64,000 nucleotides of DNA from Curtobacterium sp. MCLR17_032 (lineage in GTDB: Bacteria; Actinomycetota; Actinomycetes; Actinomycetales; Microbacteriaceae): positions 2,914,001-2,978,000 of the forward strand of contig NZ_CP126268.1 of NCBI RefSeq assembly GCF_003234795.2, given 5' to 3'. Numbering within the stretch: the first letter of the stretch is position 1; every line of letters starts with the position of its first letter. Of the stretch, positions 15,974-24,670 are shown in pieces. The notes below the pieces were generated by a model. It saw only the letters and a list, made by a program, of their open reading frames with translations, did no database searches and was not told the DNA's origin. A program made the translations under genes and the position numbers.

Positions 15974-18157
15974 ATGACCACCTACCCGGTACCCGTGACC
16001 GATCGTCGCGACCGCGCGCGCAGTGACGCGCCGGTCCGGCGTCGCCCGCCCCTCACTCGCCTGTTCCTCGGCGAGCGCGAGGACGCCCGCTGGCTCCGGC
16101 CGGCGTTCTGGGCACTCCTCGCCCTGACCGCCGTGCTGTACCTCTGGGACCTCAGCGTCTCCGGCTACGCCAACAGCTTCTACGCCGCCGCCGTGCAGGC
16201 CGGCACGAAGTCGTGGACGGCGTTCTTCTTCGGCTCGCTCGACCCGTCGAACTTCATCACGGTCGACAAGCCCCCGGCGTCGCTGTGGGTGATGGTGCTG
16301 TCCGCGCGGCTGTTCGGCTTCTCGAGCACCAGCCTGCTGCTCCCCCAGGCGCTGATGGCCGTCGGGACCGTCGCACTGGTCTGGGGCACGGTCCGCCGGA
16401 CCCTGGCGCGGCTGGGATCGACCACGGCGGGGGTCGGCGGGCTGCTCGCGGGCCTCGTCGTCGCAGCCACCCCGGCGGCGGCGCTGATGTTCCGCTTCGA
16501 CAACCCGGACGCCCTGCTCGTGTTCCTCATGACCGCCGGGGCGTACGCGACCGTGCGTGCCCTGCCGCGGGGCAGCTGGCGGTGGCTCGCCCTGGCCGGG
16601 GTCGCGCTCGGGTTCGCGTTCCTGACGAAGATGCTGCAGGGGCTGCTCGTGCTGCCGGCGTTCGGCCTGGTGTACCTCGTCGCTGCCCGGACCTCGTGGC
16701 CGCGACGCATCGTCGGGCTGCTCATCGCCGCGGTCTCGCTCGTCGTCGCGGCCGGCTGGTGGGTCCTCGCCGTCGCACTGTGGCCGGCGGACGCCCGACC
16801 GTACATCGGCGGGTCGACGAACGACACGGTGCTCGACCTGGTCTTCGGGTACAACGGGCTCGGCCGGATCTTCGGCGGCTCGGGCAACGGCGGAGGCGGC
16901 GGCGCGACCGGCGGCACCGCGGGGTCGTCCTTCGGCGGCGCGACCGGACTCGACCGGCTGTTCTCGTCCGAGATGGGCCTCGAGATCTCGTGGCTCCTGC
17001 CGGCCGCACTCATCGCCCTCGTGCTCGGCCTGGTCGTCGTCGGCCGGCGCCGCCTCGCCGACCCGGCCCGCGCCGGACTCGTCCTCTGGGGCGGCTGGCT
17101 GCTCGTCACCGGGCTGGTCTTCTCGTACATGTCCGGCACGATCCACCCGTACTACACGGTCGCGCTCACCCCGGCGATCGCCGGACTGGTCGGGACCGGT
17201 GGTGCCCTGCTCTGGCACGCCCGACACCGCACGACCGGGCGCCTGGGCCTCGCCGCGATGACCGGTGCGACCGCGGCCTGGAGCTGGTGCCTGCTCAACG
17301 AGAACCCGGACTGGCTGCCCTGGCTGCGGTGGCTGGTGCTCGCCGGCGGCCTGCTCTCGGCCGCGCTCATCGTGATCGGCAGCGTCCCGCAACTGCGTCG
17401 CCTCGTCGCCGTCGGCGTCCTCGTCGGTACGCTCTGCGGCCTCACCGGCACCACCGCCTACGCGGTCGTCACCACCACGGTCGGGCACTCCGGTTCGATC
17501 CCGAGCGTCGGTCCGGCCGGCACCTCGGGTGGCATGGGCGGCATGCCGGGAGGCACGAACGGCCCCGGCGGATCGGCCGCCGGCACCGGGGACGACAGCT
17601 CCGACAGCGGCGACTCCGGCACACAGGGCGGTCCCGGCGGGACACCGCCGTCCGGCGCCGACGGCGGCCAGCCGCCGGCGATGCCGGGTGGGACCACGGA
17701 AGACGGGACCACCGGGGACGGGACCAACGCGTCGGGGTCGGGGACGAGCCTCCCGTCCGACAGCAGCGACGGCGGCTCCCGGACCGGTGGCGGCATGGGC
17801 GGCGGCGCCTCGACGTCCTCGGCGCTCGAGGAGCTGCTCCGATCGACCGACACCACCTGGTCCGCCGCGGTCGGCGGCTCGCAGTCCGCCGCACAGCTCG
17901 AACTCGACACCGACACCGCCGTGATGGCGATCGGCGGCTGGTCGAGCGACCCCACCCCGACCCTGGCGGAGTTCCAGGCGGACGTGGCGGCGGGCAGGAT
18001 CGGCTACTACATCGCCTCGGGAACCGGCGGCGGCACCGGCGGCGGCATGGGCGGCGGCTCGTCCACCGCGAGCGCCATCGCGGAGTGGGTCGCGGCGAAC
18101 TACGACGCGACGACCGTCGGCGGGCAGACCGTCTACGACCTCGGCGCTGGAGGGTAG
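15974..18157 (+). CDS. GT39-family membrane glycosyltransferase
   Basis: A 727-residue polytopic membrane protein of the ArnT/protein mannosyltransferase type (GT39), which moves a sugar from a polyprenyl-phosphate donor to an extracytoplasmic acceptor. The first large outer loop holds DLSVSGYANSFYAAAVQAG and SLDPSNFITVDKPPASLW; acidic residues there are the usual catalytic and metal ligands. About eleven helices occupy residues 40-500. An unusual tail, roughly 500-640, is low-complexity Gly/Ser/Thr/Asp with many GGM and GGT steps, followed by a folded-looking C-terminal domain. It is followed by a two-component system and a GT2/GtrA fusion that could make and flip the lipid-linked sugar. Confidence 0.85.
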   Translation: MTTYPVPVTDRRDRARSDAPVRRRPPLTRLFLGEREDARWLRPAFWALLALTAVLYLWDLSVSGYANSFYAAAVQAGTKSWTAFFFGSLDPSNFITVDKPPASLWVMVLSARLFGFSSTSLLLPQALMAVGTVALVWGTVRRTLARLGSTTAGVGGLLAGLVVAATPAAALMFRFDNPDALLVFLMTAGAYATVRALPRGSWRWLALAGVALGFAFLTKMLQGLLVLPAFGLVYLVAARTSWPRRIVGLLIAAVSLVVAAGWWVLAVALWPADARPYIGGSTNDTVLDLVFGYNGLGRIFGGSGNGGGGGATGGTAGSSFGGATGLDRLFSSEMGLEISWLLPAALIALVLGLVVVGRRRLADPARAGLVLWGGWLLVTGLVFSYMSGTIHPYYTVALTPAIAGLVGTGGALLWHARHRTTGRLGLAAMTGATAAWSWCLLNENPDWLPWLRWLVLAGGLLSAALIVIGSVPQLRRLVAVGVLVGTLCGLTGTTAYAVVTTTVGHSGSIPSVGPAGTSGGMGGMPGGTNGPGGSAAGTGDDSSDSGDSGTQGGPGGTPPSGADGGQPPAMPGGTTEDGTTGDGTNASGSGTSLPSDSSDGGSRTGGGMGGGASTSSALEELLRSTDTTWSAAVGGSQSAAQLELDTDTAVMAIGGWSSDPTPTLAEFQADVAAGRIGYYIASGTGGGTGGGMGGGSSTASAIAEWVAANYDATTVGGQTVYDLGAGG

Positions 18158-18198
18158 ACGCACGTGCACGACGACCAGGACGCGGACGGGACCGTGGG

Positions 18199-18204
18199 TA
18201 GGCT
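18199..18204 (+). promoter_or_regulatory. -10 box, leaderless promoter of the response regulator
   Basis: TAGGCT ends 7 nt before the GTG at 18212, which decides that start over an in-frame GTG at 18164. Confidence 0.55.
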
Positions 18205-18211
18205 CGCCCCC

Positions 18212-18937
18212 GTGGCAGGCACCCCGCTCGCACGGACCGACGGCACCCCCGTCCGTGTCCTCGTCGTCGACGACGAACACGCCCTGGCCGAGGCGGTCGG
18301 GCTGGCGTTCGCCGCCGACGGGTGGGCCGTGCAGACCGTCCACCGCGGACGGGACGTGCTCTTCGCCGCCCGCGCGGGCCAGCCCGACGTCATCGTCCTC
18401 GACGTGATGCTGCCGGACATCGACGGCTTCGCCGTGCTCGACCGACTCCGGGATGCCCGCGACGACGTCCGGGTGCTGTTCCTCACCGCCCGGGACGCCG
18501 CCGAGGACCGGCTCGCGGGACTCACCCGCGGCGGGGACGACTACCTGACGAAGCCGTTCGGGATCGACGAACTCGTCGCCCGGGCTCGGATCCTCGCCCG
18601 GACCTCGGCCCGGGTCGCGGCGAGCACGGCGGCGGACACCGGCGTCGTGGTCGGTGACCTCCGGCTCGACGAGGAGACCCGCACCGTCAGCCGCGGGGAC
18701 GACCCGATCGACCTCACCCCCACCGAGTACGAACTGCTGCGGCACCTGGCCCGGAACGCCAACCGGGTGTTGTCGCGCGAACACCTGCTGGCACACGTGT
18801 GGGGCATGGACTTCGGGTCGTCGTCGAACCTCGTGGACATGTACGTGTCGTACCTGCGGAAGAAGGTCGACGCCGGACGCGAGCCGCTGATCCACACCGT
18901 CCGCGGAGCCGGGTACGTGCTCCGGCCGTCCCCGTGA
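18212..18937 (+). CDS. OmpR/PhoB-type response regulator
   Basis: A 241-residue two-domain regulator. The receiver (about residues 11-125) shows the acidic pair VVDDEH, phospho-acceptor Asp near 62 in IVLDVMLPDIDGF, switch Thr in LFLTARD, and the conserved Lys in DYLTKPFG. The winged-helix DNA-binding domain (about 145-240) contains LTPTEYELLRHLARNANRVLSREHLLAHVWG and VDMYVSYLRKKVD. Its stop overlaps the GTG of the sensor kinase by 4 bp (GTGA), so the pair is coupled. Flanked on both sides by glycosyltransferase genes, which are plausible targets. Confidence 0.92.
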   Translation: MAGTPLARTDGTPVRVLVVDDEHALAEAVGLAFAADGWAVQTVHRGRDVLFAARAGQPDVIVLDVMLPDIDGFAVLDRLRDARDDVRVLFLTARDAAEDRLAGLTRGGDDYLTKPFGIDELVARARILARTSARVAASTAADTGVVVGDLRLDEETRTVSRGDDPIDLTPTEYELLRHLARNANRVLSREHLLAHVWGMDFGSSSNLVDMYVSYLRKKVDAGREPLIHTVRGAGYVLRPSP

Positions 18938-20478
18938 GCCGTCGGAGCGGGCGGGTGCCGTCGCTGCGGTGGCGGATCGTCGCCGCCGTCGCCCTGTTGC
19001 TCGTCGCGACGAACGTCGTCGTCGGGGCGGTGACCGTCGTCGCGTACCGCGGGTACCTGGTCGGGCGGCTCGACGCCGAGCTCGCGACGGCCGCGAGCCG
19101 GGTGGTCGGTGGGCCGCCCGGTGGGATGCCGACCGGTTCGCCGTCCGGGTCGTCGTCGGGATCGTCGTCGTCTGGGTCCTCGTCTTCGTCGGGCTCGTCG
19201 TCGGCTGCGCCCGATCCCGACAACACGTTCATCGGCGCTCCCGGGCAGTCCGCGGGCACGGTGATCGCGATCTACCGGGACGGCGACGTGGTCCTCGGTG
19301 GCTACACCGACGCGCGAGGACGCCAGCACACCCTGACCGCGGCGCAGCAGCGGACCCTCGCCGCGTTGGACCCAACCGGACAACCGGTCACGACCGGTCT
19401 CGGCAGCCTCGGGGCCTTCCGCGCGCAGGCCGTCGGCTCGGACGGGGACGTCTTCGTCACGGCGCTGCCGCTCGATGACCTCGACGCGTCGATCGGTCGT
19501 CTGCTGCTCGTCATCGCGGCGGTCACCCTCGTCGGACTGCTCGTCGCCTGCTGGGCCGGCGCACTGCTCGTCCGCCGGTCCCTGCGGCCGCTCGAGCACG
19601 TCGCCGCGGTGGCGTCGAGCGTCACCACCCTCGACCTCGACCGGGGCGAACCAGACATCCCCGCCCGGGTCGCGGACGCCGACCTCGCCGCCAGTCGCGA
19701 GGTCGGCCAGGTCGGCACCGCACTCAACCGGCTGCTCGGCCACGTCGCCCGTGCCCTGACCGTCCGCCGCGACGCCGAGGCCGGCATGCGGACCTTCGTC
19801 GCCGACGCCTCCCACGAGCTCCGCACCCCGATCGCCACCGTCCGCGCCTACGCCGAGCTGACCGGGCGCACCGACGACCCCGCCGAGGTCCGGCGGAACG
19901 TCGACCGGATCGGCACCGAAGCCCGCCGGATGGGCGACCTGGTCGAGGAGCTCCTGCTGCTGGCCCGGCTCGACGCCGCTGCGGTCGCGGCAGGCCCGAC
20001 CACTGCCGGCTCGACCACGTCCAGGACCGCCGAACCGGTGGACCTGACGTCGATCGTCGTCGAGGCGACGATGGACGCCCGCACCACCGCCCCCGGCCAC
20101 CGCTGGACGCTGCAGGTCGACGACGACCCCGTCGTGATCGACGGTGATGCCGGGGCACTCCGCCGTGTGGTCACGAACCTGCTGACGAACGCCCGGACCC
20201 ACACGCCCGCCGGGACCGCGGTCGTGGTGTCCCTCCGCCGAGCCGCGGGCGCGGTGCACTTCGTCGTCGCCAACGACGGCCCGCCGATCCCCGCCGAGGC
20301 GCTGCCGACGCTGTTCGACCGGTTCACCCGCGGGGCGGCATCACGCTCTCGGGAGCACGGCACGAGCGGGCTGGGCCTGGCGATCGTCCGCGCCGTCGTG
20401 GAGGCCGAGGGCGGCACGGTCCGCGTCGTCTCGGACGAAGCGCGGACCGCCTTCACGGTCACCCTGCCCCTCCGCTGA
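18934..20478 (+). CDS. Sensor histidine kinase
   Basis: A 514-residue HisKA-type kinase. A first helix at about 13-37 is followed by an external sensor region that begins with a Ser/Gly-rich stretch (about 66-92), then a second helix near 190-213 and a HAMP-like region. The dimerisation and phosphotransfer helix has FVADASHELRTPIATVRAYAEL, with the acceptor His near residue 292. ATP-binding boxes are seen: N box VTNLLTNARTHTP, G1 VANDGPPI and G2 GTSGLGLAIV. It phosphorylates the overlapping OmpR-type regulator. The signal is unknown; the low-complexity sensor start might associate with wall polymers. Confidence 0.92.
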   Translation: MSRRSGRVPSLRWRIVAAVALLLVATNVVVGAVTVVAYRGYLVGRLDAELATAASRVVGGPPGGMPTGSPSGSSSGSSSSGSSSSSGSSSAAPDPDNTFIGAPGQSAGTVIAIYRDGDVVLGGYTDARGRQHTLTAAQQRTLAALDPTGQPVTTGLGSLGAFRAQAVGSDGDVFVTALPLDDLDASIGRLLLVIAAVTLVGLLVACWAGALLVRRSLRPLEHVAAVASSVTTLDLDRGEPDIPARVADADLAASREVGQVGTALNRLLGHVARALTVRRDAEAGMRTFVADASHELRTPIATVRAYAELTGRTDDPAEVRRNVDRIGTEARRMGDLVEELLLLARLDAAAVAAGPTTAGSTTSRTAEPVDLTSIVVEATMDARTTAPGHRWTLQVDDDPVVIDGDAGALRRVVTNLLTNARTHTPAGTAVVVSLRRAAGAVHFVVANDGPPIPAEALPTLFDRFTRGAASRSREHGTSGLGLAIVRAVVEAEGGTVRVVSDEARTAFTVTLPLR

Positions 20479-20556
20479 GGCGCCATCCACCCGTTCTTAC
20501 CCGCACCACAGCGCCCTGCTCCGGCCCCCACTGTCCCGCTGCCGAGCATGATCCGC

Positions 20557-21831
20557 ATGACGGAGACGAACCCCACCCTCGACATCGACATCGTCGTCCC
20601 GTGCCACGACGAGCAGGACACCCTCGCCGCGCACGTCCGACGGCTGCACGCCTTCTGCACGACGTCACTGCACCACTCGTGGCGCATCACGATCGCCGAC
20701 AACGCCTCGACCGACGACACCGCCCGCATCGCCGACGACCTGGCCGCGATGCTGCCCGGGGTCCACGCCGTGCACCTGCCGCTGAAGGGCCGCGGCCGCG
20801 CGCTGAAGGCCGTGTGGGGAGCGTCGCCGGCCCGCGTGCTCGTGTACGTCGACGAGGACCTGTCCACCGACCTCGCCGCGCTCGAGCCCCTGGTCGCCCC
20901 GCTGCTGTCCGGCCACTCGGACCTGGCGATCGGGACCCGGCTGGCCGGCACCTCCCGCGTGGTCCGGGGCAGCAAGCGCGAGTTCATCTCGCGCTCGTAC
21001 AACGCACTGCTCCGGACGACGATGGGGGTGGCCTTCTCGGACGCGCAGTGCGGGTTCAAGGCCGTCACCGCCGAGGCCGCCCACCACCTGCTGCCGCTCT
21101 GCGAGGACGACGCGTGGTTCTTCGACACCGAGATGCTCGTCCTGGCCGAGCACGCCGGCCTGCGCATCCACGAGGTCCCGGTCGACTGGGTCGACGACGT
21201 CAACTCCTCCGTGCACATCGCCTCGACCGCGACCGAGGACCTCCGGGGCATGTGGCGGGTCTCGCGTGGTCTGGCCTCGGGACGCGTGCCGATCGCGCCG
21301 GTGTACGAGGCGATCGGCCGCCGCCCCTTCACCCCGGCGCACGTCGGGCTCGGTGGCCAGGTGCTCCGGTTCGGTGCCGTGGGTGTGCTGTCGACGGTCG
21401 CGTTCGCCGTGCTGTACGCCCTGTTCCGTCCGGCGATCGGCGCGCAGTCCGCGGACTTCCTCGCGCTGCTGCTCACCGCGGTCGGCAACACGGCGCTGAA
21501 CCGCCGGTTCACCTTCGGGGTGCGCGGCCGAGCCGGTTCGGGACGGCACCAGGTCCAGGGGCTCGTGGTGTTCGCGATCGCCTGGGCGATGACCTCCGGC
21601 TCACTCGTGGTGCTGCACGCCGTCGCCCCGGGCTCGACGCACACGGCGGAGATCGCGGTGCTGACCGGCGCGAACCTCGTGGCCACGGTCGTCCGGTTCG
21701 TCCTGTTCAAGGCGTGGGTGTTCCGGTCTGGTCGTCGTCACCCGGTCCGGACCGGCACGACGCCCGCGACCGAGGCGGGCACCGCCTCCGAACCGACCCC
21801 GGTCACGATCCCGGGACGGGCGGTCCGCTGA
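20557..21831 (+). CDS. GT2 glycosyltransferase fused to a GtrA domain
   Basis: A 424-residue fusion. Residues about 1-235 are a DPM1-like GT2 enzyme (IDIVVPCHDEQDTLAAHV, IADNASTDDTARIAD, the metal-binding DEDLSTDLAAL, and GSKREFISRSYNALL), which loads a sugar onto polyprenyl phosphate at the cytoplasmic face. Residues about 265-395 are a four-helix GtrA domain (LRFGAVGVLSTVAFAVLYALF ... FKAWVF) linked to flipping the lipid-linked sugar. It should supply the donor for the nearby GT39 enzyme. An in-frame ATG nine bases upstream (20548) is an alternative start; GAGCAT 7 nt before 20557 favours the one given. Confidence 0.88.
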   Translation: MTETNPTLDIDIVVPCHDEQDTLAAHVRRLHAFCTTSLHHSWRITIADNASTDDTARIADDLAAMLPGVHAVHLPLKGRGRALKAVWGASPARVLVYVDEDLSTDLAALEPLVAPLLSGHSDLAIGTRLAGTSRVVRGSKREFISRSYNALLRTTMGVAFSDAQCGFKAVTAEAAHHLLPLCEDDAWFFDTEMLVLAEHAGLRIHEVPVDWVDDVNSSVHIASTATEDLRGMWRVSRGLASGRVPIAPVYEAIGRRPFTPAHVGLGGQVLRFGAVGVLSTVAFAVLYALFRPAIGAQSADFLALLLTAVGNTALNRRFTFGVRGRAGSGRHQVQGLVVFAIAWAMTSGSLVVLHAVAPGSTHTAEIAVLTGANLVATVVRFVLFKAWVFRSGRRHPVRTGTTPATEAGTASEPTPVTIPGRAVR

Positions 21832-21966
21832 CGGTCACGCCGGCACTGCGGACGGGAGGCACGCCCCGCGCACCGCGGGTCGCCGCACGTCCGGCGCCGG
21901 CCCGGCCTGGTCTCGCCTGGCCTGGCTCGGCCCGACCAGACCCGCGTCCGCGCGGACCGACGACGG

Positions 21967-22173
21967 TCAGCCCAGCCCGGTGACCGTCAGCTCCGCGATC
22001 CGCTCCCGCCCGCGCGCCCCCGCGCTGGCGAACGGCGCACCGCGGACGACCTGCGTGTGCACGACGTCGACGGCGTTGCAAGCCGGGTCGCGGAACGGTG
22101 GCAGCCACTGCTGCTCCCGGTGGTTCCGCGTGGTCGCCGGCGCCAGGCCGGGATGGGTCTCGTGCCGGGTCAT
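21967..22173 (-). CDS. Small protein of unknown function, 68 residues
   Basis: I do not recognise this product (MTRHETHPGLAPATTRNHRE... to ...RERIAELTVTGLG). It is charged, soluble, with one Cys and no membrane segment. Support for coding comes from nearly all codons ending in G or C, a 4-bp ATGA overlap with a 13-codon leader frame at 22170-22211 that has a good ribosome site (AGGGAGG), and a TAGCGT -10 box further upstream at 22268. It lies alone between the GT2/GtrA gene and the mevalonate operon. It could be a chance frame in GC-rich DNA. Confidence 0.4.
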   Translation of the reverse strand: MTRHETHPGLAPATTRNHREQQWLPPFRDPACNAVDVVHTQVVRGAPFASAGARGRERIAELTVTGLG

Positions 22174-22211
22174 GATGCCGCTCCGGCTCGCGGTGTCCGT
22201 CGTGCGTCCAT
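22170..22211 (-). CDS. Possible 13-residue leader peptide
   Basis: ATG at 22211 follows AGGGAGG by 5 nt and encodes MDARRTPRAGAAS before a TGA that overlaps the ATG of the 68-residue frame (ATGA). It may couple translation of the next frame or act as an attenuator-like leader. Purely a sequence-based suggestion. Confidence 0.3.
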   Translation of the reverse strand: MDARRTPRAGAAS

Positions 22212-22267
22212 GACGCCTCCCTGGTCCTCGCGGCACTGCTCCCTGGTGCGGTGCCGCTCGTCCCTCG

Positions 22268-22273
22268 ACGCTA
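22268..22273 (-). promoter_or_regulatory. Possible -10 box for the leader/68-residue genes
   Basis: TAGCGT in the context CGTAGCGTCG, the same context as before the ABC transporter (47233) and the tiny-gene cassette (51679). No clear -35. Confidence 0.35.
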
Positions 22274-22402
22274 CGTCCGGATCCGTCCCCCGACCAGGGG
22301 GTACCGGTCATCCGCGGATCACGTACACGGAGTACCGCGCACGCCGGATGAGCGCACGGCCACACGGCCCGACGAGCGGACTGGCGGACGGTGGCCGGTC
22401 TC

Positions 22403-22425
22403 GGGAGGCCGATCACGGGCCTCCC
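22403..22425 (-). terminator. Hairpin at the end of the mevalonate operon
   Basis: GGGAGGCC (22403-22410) pairs with GGCCTCCC (22418-22425) across a 7-nt loop, 12 bp after the mvaS stop. Likely terminator for the operon. Confidence 0.55.
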
Positions 22426-22436
22426 GGGACCGCGGT

Positions 22437-23609
22437 TCAGACGCCGGTGGCCTCGTAGTGCCGCGCGCCGCCGGACACCCCGGCGAACCGGAACGGTGCC
22501 GACGTGACGCGGGGACGGTCGACGTCCTCGCTGGTGGCCGCGCCGGCGGCGTGCAGTTCGCGGTAGGCCTCGACCGACAGCGGCACGCGCGCGGCGAGCA
22601 GCTCGCGCACCCGGCCGGTGCGGCGGTGCTGCTGGTACTCGGGGCGGACGATGCCCGTCATGAGTTCGCCGACGCTGCCCGAGCCGTAGCTGAACATGCC
22701 GATGCGGGCGCCGGCCAGGTCGTCGTCCAGGTCGAGCAGCGCACCGAGGGCGATCCACAGCGACGCCGTGTAGGTGTTGCCGGTCTGCCGGTTGTACGTG
22801 AAGCCGATCGCGAGTTCGGTCTCCTCGAACGGCACGCCCACGTGCTGGGCGAGCTTCCGGTGCGCCTTGATCGCCATCTTCGTGAACGGCTGGTGGTGGA
22901 CGAAGCGGTCGATCGTCTCGATGCCGGGGCCGCCGCGTGCTGCGAGGTCGTCCCAGGCGCCGAGGAACGAGTCGACGTAGGCGGTGACCGACAGCCGGCC
23001 GTCGACGAGGGCGGTGGAGCGGTCGTTCGGCCGCCAGAAGTCGTCGACGTCCGCGGTGAACAGGCCGGACCGGGGCTCGAGCTCGATCAGGTCGGGGTCG
23101 GCGGCTATGAGCATCGCGACCGCACCGGCACCCTGGGTCGGCTCGGCAGCGGTCTCGACGTCGTAGCGGGCGACGTCGGCGGCGATGACGAGCACGCGTT
23201 CGCTCGGGTCGCGGGCGATGATGCCGAGGGCCATCTGCACCGCCGCGGTCCCGCCGTAGCAGGCCTGCTTCAGCTCGACGACGCGGACGTTGCGCGGCAG
23301 GCCGAGCAGCCCGTGGACGTACACGCCCGCGGCCTTCGACTGGTCGACACCGGACTCGGTGGCGAACAGCACCGTGCGGATGCCGTCGACGCCGTGGCGG
23401 TCGAGCACCTGCTTCGCGGCGGCGGCGCCCATGGTGACGATGTCCTCGTCGGGGGCGGGGACACTGAAGGCGTCCTGGCCGATGCCGACGTGGTACTTCG
23501 CCGGGTCGACGCCGTTCGCGGCGGCCAGGTCGTCGAGGTCGAGCACGTGGTGCCCCGTCGCGATGGCGAGGTCGTGGATGCCCAGTGCGAGTGGGTGCTG
23601 GGCGGTCAT
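22437..23609 (-). CDS. mvaS: Hydroxymethylglutaryl-CoA synthase
   Basis: A 390-residue thiolase-fold enzyme that condenses acetyl-CoA with acetoacetyl-CoA to HMG-CoA, the first committed step of the mevalonate route. The nucleophile is Cys117 in VELKQACYGGTAAVQMA; Glu85 in LFATESGVDQSKAAG is the general acid/base; the catalytic His is in DRFVHHQPFTKMA near residue 230; GSGSVGELMTG near the C-terminus is typical. Length is usual for bacterial MvaS. It is the last of five genes; its ATG overlaps the mvaA stop (ATGA). Confidence 0.93.
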   Translation of the reverse strand: MTAQHPLALGIHDLAIATGHHVLDLDDLAAANGVDPAKYHVGIGQDAFSVPAPDEDIVTMGAAAAKQVLDRHGVDGIRTVLFATESGVDQSKAAGVYVHGLLGLPRNVRVVELKQACYGGTAAVQMALGIIARDPSERVLVIAADVARYDVETAAEPTQGAGAVAMLIAADPDLIELEPRSGLFTADVDDFWRPNDRSTALVDGRLSVTAYVDSFLGAWDDLAARGGPGIETIDRFVHHQPFTKMAIKAHRKLAQHVGVPFEETELAIGFTYNRQTGNTYTASLWIALGALLDLDDDLAGARIGMFSYGSGSVGELMTGIVRPEYQQHRRTGRVRELLAARVPLSVEAYRELHAAGAATSEDVDRPRVTSAPFRFAGVSGGARHYEATGV

Positions 23610-24670
23610 GCCGAGGCTCCTTCGGGTCGGTGGCCGCGGCGTTCCATCGCGACGTGGGCTGCCATCAGCTCGCCCGGGTTCGTCTGGGCGGCGAGCAGCG
23701 AGAGTTCCCCGCACAGCACGGTGGCGGCACAGAGCGCGGCCAGGCGGCGGGCGTTGGCGCCGGGCTCGCGGTCCTCCCGGCAGCCGAGGCGCACCAGGGC
23801 GTCCTCGACGACGGGCAGGTCGTTGCCCTTGCCGTTGCCGACGGTGCCGACGATCAGGTGCGGCAGCGAGCACGAGAAGTACAGGTCGTCGCCGCGGGCC
23901 TGCGCGAGCGTGATGCCCTGCGAGCCCTCGACGATGTTCGCGGCGTCCTGCCCGGTGGCCAGGTAGAAGCCGAGCAGCATGTTGGCGTAGTGCGCGTTCG
24001 CCGAGCGCAGGGCTCCGGCGATCGTCGACCCGACCAGGTTCTTCGCGGTGTTGAGCTCGACGATCCGCTCGGTGGAGGACCGCAGGCGCTTCTCGACGAC
24101 CTCGCCCGGGATCACGATCTCGGCGATGGTGTTCCGCCCGCGCCCGCGGATGCCGTTCACCGCGGTGGCCTTCTTGTCGGAGCAGAAGTTGCCGGAGATC
24201 GACACGTAGCGGAGCTCGGGCTCCCAGGCCAGGATCGCCGGCAGCAGGGTGTCCGCCGCCTGGGTCACCATGTTGTGGCCGGAGGCGTCGCCCGTGGTGA
24301 ACGCGAAGCGCAGGAACAGCAGGTCCCCGACGATCTCCGGGTGCACCTCGATGAGCTTCGCGAACCGGCTCTGCCCGGCGACGATCGTCTCGAGTTCGCT
24401 CTGGCGGGCCAGGATCCGGCCGGCGGAGATGTGGGCGGCGGCCGCACTGGCGGCACGGACCACGACGGAGCGGGTCATCCGCTCGTCGACGACGGTCGAG
24501 ACGATGCCGCCCTCGATCATCCGCGAGATCCGCGCGCCACGGCCGACGGAGGGCCAGAGCGGCGACTCGTAGGTAGCGAGGGGCACCTCGTGCTCGCCCT
24601 CGACGGCGTTGCCGCTGACGCGGATCGGTCCGACCCACTTCGTGGGGATCGGGGTCTGCAGCTCGCTCAT
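23606..24670 (-). CDS. mvaA: Hydroxymethylglutaryl-CoA reductase
   Basis: A 354-residue HMG-CoA reductase that reduces HMG-CoA to mevalonate. Conserved parts are PLATYESPLWPSVGRGARI, the substrate Glu region near residue 50, the nucleotide motif TTGDASGHNMVTQAAD near 127 (class I enzymes usually show DAMGMNM here), the catalytic Lys in SGNFCSDKKATAVN, and a C-terminal His in LMAAHVAMERR. There is no membrane domain. Class is not certain from inspection. It overlaps pmk upstream and mvaS downstream by 4 bp each, so all are translationally coupled. Confidence 0.92.
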   Translation of the reverse strand: MSELQTPIPTKWVGPIRVSGNAVEGEHEVPLATYESPLWPSVGRGARISRMIEGGIVSTVVDERMTRSVVVRAASAAAAHISAGRILARQSELETIVAGQSRFAKLIEVHPEIVGDLLFLRFAFTTGDASGHNMVTQAADTLLPAILAWEPELRYVSISGNFCSDKKATAVNGIRGRGRNTIAEIVIPGEVVEKRLRSSTERIVELNTAKNLVGSTIAGALRSANAHYANMLLGFYLATGQDAANIVEGSQGITLAQARGDDLYFSCSLPHLIVGTVGNGKGNDLPVVEDALVRLGCREDREPGANARRLAALCAATVLCGELSLLAAQTNPGELMAAHVAMERRGHRPEGASA

